Assembly: GCA_037951105.1 (NCBI GenBank) | Contig: JBAMJV010008915.1 | Location: 1-64,000 of the forward strand | DNA length: 64,000 nucleotides | Origin: Echinarachnius parma | Taxonomy: Eukaryota > Echinodermata > Echinoidea > Clypeasteroida > Echinarachniidae | Direction: 5' to 3' | The notes under the pieces: model-generated | Told to the model about the DNA's origin: nothing | The model's database searches: none | Seen by the model: only the letters and a program-made list of their open reading frames with translations | Part shown: positions 59,349 to 64,000 of the stretch, in pieces | How the letters are laid out: each line of letters begins with the position of its first letter | Numbering within the stretch: position 1 is the stretch's first letter | Made by a program: the position numbers and the translations under genes

Positions 59349-59933
59349 GTCTCATTAAAAATCTTCTTTCTTAAATTAATGTTGTCATCGCAAGAAAATG
59401 ACATTTTGTCATAAGTTGAACTAAATTCTCTTAAAAAAGGGTTTCAATTAAGAGATAATGGATTTGCTCTCATCTGATTTATAAGCAATCTAGTTAGTAA
59501 TGCATAATGTCCTGAGTTTAGTGGTCATTGAACCTGCATGAAGCCTCTAAGGTGAAGTTGTGGTAAATACCTAGGAGTAGAAGAAGGGATACAATTCATC
59601 AGGAATAGATGCTTCAGTTTGGACAGCATGCATTTCCATAATTCTCTTCCATATATTCAATCTTTGGCCCAGGAAAATAATAATTGGTATGAAATTGAAT
59701 TACATTTTATAATACAGGGCTCCACACTATTTTTATTTGCTAGTAAAAATATATTTACTTGCCCCCCAAAATTCAATATTTCATAAACTGTGTATCATTC
59801 ACAATCTTCTCTGTCTCTCTCTCTATCTATGACACCAACAATTATAGAAGAAGCTTTACATTACATTTCAAATAATGGTATTAAAACACATAAGCCTTCA
59901 GGAGATGTTCTTTGCGTGGCGATCTTCTTTATC
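59349..59933. other. Unassigned, with CAGGGCTCCACACT at about 59716
   Basis: The word at 59716-59729 matches the left end of the hAT-like MITE at 4435, so a fragment of that family may lie here. Otherwise nothing recognised. Confidence 0.35.
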
Positions 59934-59937
59934 TTAA

Positions 59938-60307
59938 AGGGATCTAGTAACTTTGTTGACATGTGCAAAAAGTGATGAATGGTTGATGCAATGTATATTG
60001 TTGTTATCTCATATGTCCACAGGGTATTGTGTGAAAATTTCAAGTCAAATGGACATTGTATGGCCAAGTAATGAGTGAAAATGCAAAGTGATATTCAGTA
60101 ACTCACTGCACTCACTTTGTACACGGAAGAAAAACTCGCCCGGAGTTTTTCTTATCTGAATACTTCAATCATACATATCTTTTTAACGAAAGGGAAATTT
60201 GAAAAACCGTAACCTGTCCCATGATTTTATTGTAAATACGAATACAACAAGGTGTGGGGGAACCGCTAGAATTAAAATTTTATTTTGAGGATTTGGACAA
60301 TGTTACT
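59938..60307. mobile_element. TTAA-flanked MITE, AGGGATCTAGTAAC end (copy 2)
   Basis: Same family as 22056-22430. The left end follows TTAA at 59934-59937. The right end reads GGACAATGTTAC directly into TTTAA, lacking the TIR bases (reverse of AGGGACTA) present in copy 1, so the right terminus is shortened. The interior also carries an extra GAAAAACTCGCCCGGAGTTT block near 60130. The 61-68 codon ORFs here are spurious. Confidence 0.75.
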
Positions 60308-60311
60308 TTAA

Positions 60312-61610
60312 TAAGAAGTAGCATGGTTGTAAATTGTATTTTACTAACAAGTCGCATTTAAATATTTTGTGTTTTGATACCTAGCTCATATTTTATTAAC
60401 ATAGTAAATGTCATCATATCAAGTTGGATGATATGTTGACATAAACTGCCTTTCATAGCAGAGGTACAGTGTAATAGGTACTGGAAAAACAGAAGGTGTT
60501 TGTGTACATACACCCTAACTACAACGTCATTTGAAGCTGCAATTTATGGCCCAGTGGTATTCATTAGACAGACATTGACCGTGGCTCATACCCTGGTCTA
60601 GTAGATTAATGGACCTGTGCTGGAATGGTAGGCATTTCGTCCTCACCCCTCTGATTTGCTTACCTTGCTTCCAGGCTTCTTGACTTTTCTGCAGATATTG
60701 TACATGGATTTATGAATTCATGCACTGTGTGAAGTGTGAACAATATATTTCTAGATGCAATTATTCTAAAACATCTTATCTTGCGTACATTAAGTCAGTG
60801 TTTCTTACAGAAATTTGAAGCTGTAATGTTCACTTTTGATATTAAAAAAATGCTTCATTGCCATGTATTTGTTTCAATTGATATATTAGATGGCTATAAA
60901 AATAGAAATAGCATTTATTTATCACAGAAATGGAAATTGGCATTTCCCCTCCACCCCCTAACTAGGTCCACCACTGAATTGTTGTAAAAAGGGTTGTGTT
61001 AATGGTATATGGGAGAAGTGTATTTTGTGGTACAGTACTATCACCCATGGTATCCCTGTTGTGTTTGGATGATGGGTGTTCAGGGAGCAGCATTTAAAAT
61101 GCAACTGTTGTTTACCGAGCATACCTGAGGAGTGAGGACAGCTATTCAAATAGGATTCACACTCTTGTAACTAGCTAGTAGCACACATCTTACTTACAGA
61201 AGGGACTGTCAGTAGAATTTGAGTGACATAATGTGAGTATTATGAAAAAAATGCTTGTAAGGGACTGTAGTATATGTGTATTGTTTATATACAGGGAATG
61301 ATTCTGTCAGGAATCTGTCAGGGGATAAGGTTAATTGCAAATTACAGATGTGAAGTATAATATGTTCAGTACCACAGTGCTTGATGGCCAACAGCATATT
61401 GCATGTGTGGGACTACAGCAGAGATTATGGGGAAGCCCCCATTGTTTGTATAGCTGGAATGATTCTGTTGGGGGATGGGATGATGGCAAATTATTGCATT
61501 AGGCGGAGATCCTCCCTAGCCGCAACAGACCCTGGTGTGAAGAGAGATTGGATGTGTACCCCATTCAAATCAGGAGTTAGACTAGTCCTGAAATAGTCCT
61601 GGGGGTGTTT
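60312..61610. repeat. Unassigned, with a diverged duplication near the end
   Basis: ATACAGGGAATGATTCTGTC (61290) and TATAGCTGGAATGATTCTGT (61449), each followed by GGGGAT... and GCAAATTA, suggest a diverged duplication with spacing near 160. No exon recognised. Confidence 0.35.
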
Positions 61611-61897
61611 CACAAATATCCTAAGTTATCTATCCTAAGAAATTATGGAAAGCCGTTAGTTTCTTTGAAAACAATTTTGTTGAAAACAAAATTTATTTTG
61701 AAAGGCATAAAATGTTGATTCAAACCATTAATATTTTTAATCATCAAGGGGGTTTCATGTTCTTGACGTAAAATTTATGAAAAGTATAAAATACTTCAAC
61801 TTTTGTTTTTGAATATATATATTTTATTCCAAGGCTACAAATGGCTTTCCATAATGTTTAAGTTAAGTTCAAATTAGGATCTTTGTGAAACACCCCC
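61611..61897. mobile_element. MITE, GGGGGTGTTTCACAAA ends
   Basis: Left GGGGGTGTTTCACAAATATC and right reverse-complemented GGGGGTGTTTCACAAAGATC; both continue into CCTAA, and ATTATGGAAAGCC and its complement occur inside both arms. A C-run at 61893-61903 extends the right end. Confidence 0.75.
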
Positions 61898-62871
61898 CCC
61901 CCCTTGGCCCTTGACATAAACATTTATGATTAATCTTATGGTCAATGAATTGATTGTACTATTAATTATAAAATGATCGTAATTAACTAATTGATCGCAC
62001 AATCAGCTGATTGATCATACAATTGATATATTGATCATAAGATCAATCATAAATCTTTTGATATGTAAAAGGGCCCAGACATCATCCAACTTTCAACCTA
62101 ACATTCTCTTGAAAAATGTTGGCAAGCCACAATCCAATCAACGTTACCTAAAGAATATGCAAACTGTCTGAAAAAATTGTGTGTGTCATGAGAGTGTTGT
62201 CATGCCAACCACCCTGGGTGAAACGGTCTTGATTTGAAACCAAGATGTGAAAGGAGTTATTTATATATATTAAAAGCCAGGATGTAATCACCCCACTGAA
62301 TTATTTTCCCTGATGTTTTCAAGATGAGATATGAGAGTAAGATGAGAGGGCTACCGGCAGGCCTGTCTTTGTCATTGGTATCTGTCGATGTAAATACATG
62401 GGACACTCACCGGCATATGATGTTCAAGTACACGAGTACACCCTCATAGCAGCTTAGCCTTAGCCTATCCATTTTCCAGAGCAGAAAATTGATGATGGAA
62501 TTATTTAATCTTCGGATAACATGCATCTGCCGGAGATAATGGTAATGAAATATTAATTAGGTTTGATTTCTCAGGTGATAGAAATAAATACAATATAATT
62601 ACAACACTTATTTCTCCTCTACCTTGCATAAAAGTGAAACAAAATATAATTGTCTTCTCCCAAACCATAATATCCTTTAAACTTGAATTGATCTTGAGAT
62701 GTTAGCTTCTTTTACAACTTTCTCAATCATGCAGATAGTAGAAAGTATATAGCTTTTTGGAGCATATTTAAAATGATAGTAATCAGAAATCAATCAGGAA
62801 AAGATGAAAGAAGTACAAAACTGTGGTTTACATTCTTAAAGGAAGTTCACTTTCGCATACAAGTTAATGAT
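61898..62871. other. Unassigned
   Basis: A GATCAAT-rich segment at 61930-62050 (alternating TGATCATAC and AATTGAT words) stands out; otherwise nothing recognised. Confidence 0.35.
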
Positions 62872-63257
62872 TACCGTAAAACTCCGTGTATAAGACGCAC
62901 TCGTGTATAAAACGCACCCCCAACTTTCTATTTTTTTTTTTTCCATGAGGTTGCAATGCTCATTAAATATGCAAAATACTAAATTCATTAATAACTTTTT
63001 TGTTGAGAAAAATGTGTAACCACTGTTTAGAAAATTGAATATTAAATGAGTGCTGCTACTCATGAATATCTGAATATTCAATTAGTAGCAGTGTTACTGC
63101 TTAAAAACTTGCATTTTGTTTTGCTAACCACTATAATTTATGTAGGAAAAAGGTATATTTTGATAAATGTTCCCCCTTATATCAAGCTCTTGTCATGCCC
63201 TAGACCAGTTTAATATGCATTAAACATGACTACCGGGTGTCCCAAAAAAAAATTCTA

Positions 63258-63289
<32 letters not shown>

Positions 63290-63370
63290 ACCTGTGTATA
63301 AGACGCACCCCCCACTTTGAAAATTTTCCGACGGAAAAAAAGTGCGTCTTATACACGGAGTTTTACGGTA
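62872..63370. mobile_element. MITE, TACCGTAAAACTCCGTGTAT ends (copy 2)
   Basis: Nearly identical to 58810-59348, including the perfect 29-bp inverted ends and inner words such as CATTAAATATGCAAAATACT and GTGCTGCTACTCATGAATAT. It differs in homopolymer length and carries ACTACCGGGTGTCCCAAAAA before its T-run (63230-63290) where copy 1 has only T. The close match indicates recent activity or gene conversion. Confidence 0.85.
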
Positions 63371-64000
63371 CCTGCGTAAAGAAAACAAAAAAGAATTGTA
63401 TTATTTACCATATATGATAAAATCATATTTTTAATGTCTAAATTGATGTAAAAGTGAAAATGATTGTAATATGATTTGTTAAACTGTATGGAAGTTAAAT
63501 TGAAATCAATAAATGCCTGGAAAGGTGAAAGAAAAAAGAAAAAAAAGATAGTAGAAAGTAAATTCATTTAAAGTGAAACCTCTGATCACGCATAACACAT
63601 CTTGGCCCCATTGCAGAAAGATATACAATCAATTGTAAGTCAGGAAATTTGCACATTACATTTCAACCAATCAGATTTGCACATTTAGTCACATGATCTG
63701 ACTAGTACCATTTTCAAGCTTACCGTACCGATGAAAATACCGATAGAAAAGACCGATGGAATTTCTTATGTAAACAACGGGCAATTCGCAACTTCTCCTC
63801 TGTCGCGTTCATAGTGCAGGGGAATTTAATCGCCTTTTGCATTCACCGGCCAGAAGTGAAGAATTGTTGCGCAATCGCTTGCTGGCAGATTAGTGGATTG
63901 GCAGTGCGATTGACAGTGCGAATTCCAAGGAAAGAGACAGAACATTGGTGCGATATCGACGATCGTGATAAAAAAATCCACTATACTTTCAATAAATTTG
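63371..64000. other. Unassigned; repeat fragment then CpG-richer DNA
   Basis: 63604-63690 is a copy of the dispersed repeat also seen at 36510. From about 63770 to 63960 CpG frequency rises (TGTCGCGTTCATAG, GCGATATCGACGATCG), which could be the edge of a promoter or of another MITE cut by the window end. No exon can be supported. Confidence 0.35.

Noticed and set aside
1..64000. tRNA-derived SINEs, tRNA or 5S genes, and LTR or LINE coding regions
   Set aside because: No B-box-like GGTTCGAATCC, no recognisable tRNA fold, and no reverse transcriptase or integrase motifs were found by eye. A profile search would be decisive.
30810..64000. CAP-Gly domain exon downstream of the CLIP-like exon
   Set aside because: I looked for sequence encoding a GKNDG-type motif and its surroundings and found none. 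A short, diverged exon could be missed by eye.

Overview
This is eukaryotic, animal-type DNA: AT-rich, with no long open reading frames, no operons and no rRNA or tRNA genes that I could see. It is dense in short inverted-repeat transposons (MITEs), diverged local tandem duplications, microsatellites, long poly-G/poly-C tracts and frequent TACATGTA-type words. The style fits a marine invertebrate, with an echinoderm such as a sea urchin my best guess. No marker fixes the species, and a mollusc or another invertebrate is not excluded.

The only protein-coding sequence I can support is one splice-bounded exon at about 29972-30416 (+). It holds a 5' leader with three short upstream ORFs and then a start codon in a strong context (CACCATGG) at 30326. 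It encodes 30 residues beginning MATRLKAPSKISKPGS and ends at a GTAAGT donor. The peptide resembles the basic, Ser/Pro-rich N-terminus of CAP-Gly linker proteins (CLIP-170/CLIP1 family, microtubule plus-end trackers). A possible next exon lies at 30712-30809, and a possible non-coding first exon ends at a GTGAGT donor at 3303. On this reading most of the window is intron and upstream sequence of one long gene; no CAP-Gly domain exon was found downstream.

Layout. 1-1430: a palindromic MITE and a cluster of C/G homopolymers. 2.1-7.0 kb: a TTAA-flanked MITE, a hAT-like insertion with an empty-site paralogue elsewhere in the window, a 370-bp near-perfect palindrome, a six-copy diverged tandem array, and a TAA-flanked MITE. 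7-13 kb: mostly unassigned, plus two MITEs. 14.0-15.4 kb: an element with hairpin ends carrying a 323-bp satellite. 16.4-17.2 kb: a 225-bp satellite. 19-29 kb: several local duplications, MITEs, and a minisatellite made of hairpins. 30 kb: the CLIP-like exon. 32-37 kb: two MITEs and a 650-bp duplication. 37.9-39.1 kb: a hAT element with an 8-bp target duplication and a 144-bp internal palindrome. 42.8-44.6 kb, 49.3-51.0 kb and 53.0-56.5 kb: three large non-coding inverted-repeat elements. 58-64 kb: more MITEs, including two near-identical copies of one family.

The most unusual signal is the trio of large elements (called A, B and C here). Each is filled with 8-10 copies of its own 13-14-base word, in both orientations and often as direct or inverted doublets: GTAACACCGGGAC in A, GTGACGGAGATGAC in B, GTAACGTCCGAAAC in C. 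All three words share the frame GTRAC...RAC. A and B also have related terminal repeats (GGGCAATTCCACGATAA and GGGTCATTCTTCGATAA) and 4-bp target duplications. I read A and B as non-autonomous members of one DNA-transposon family with exchangeable internal binding-site arrays, and C as a looser relative. That is inference; the repeats themselves are directly visible.
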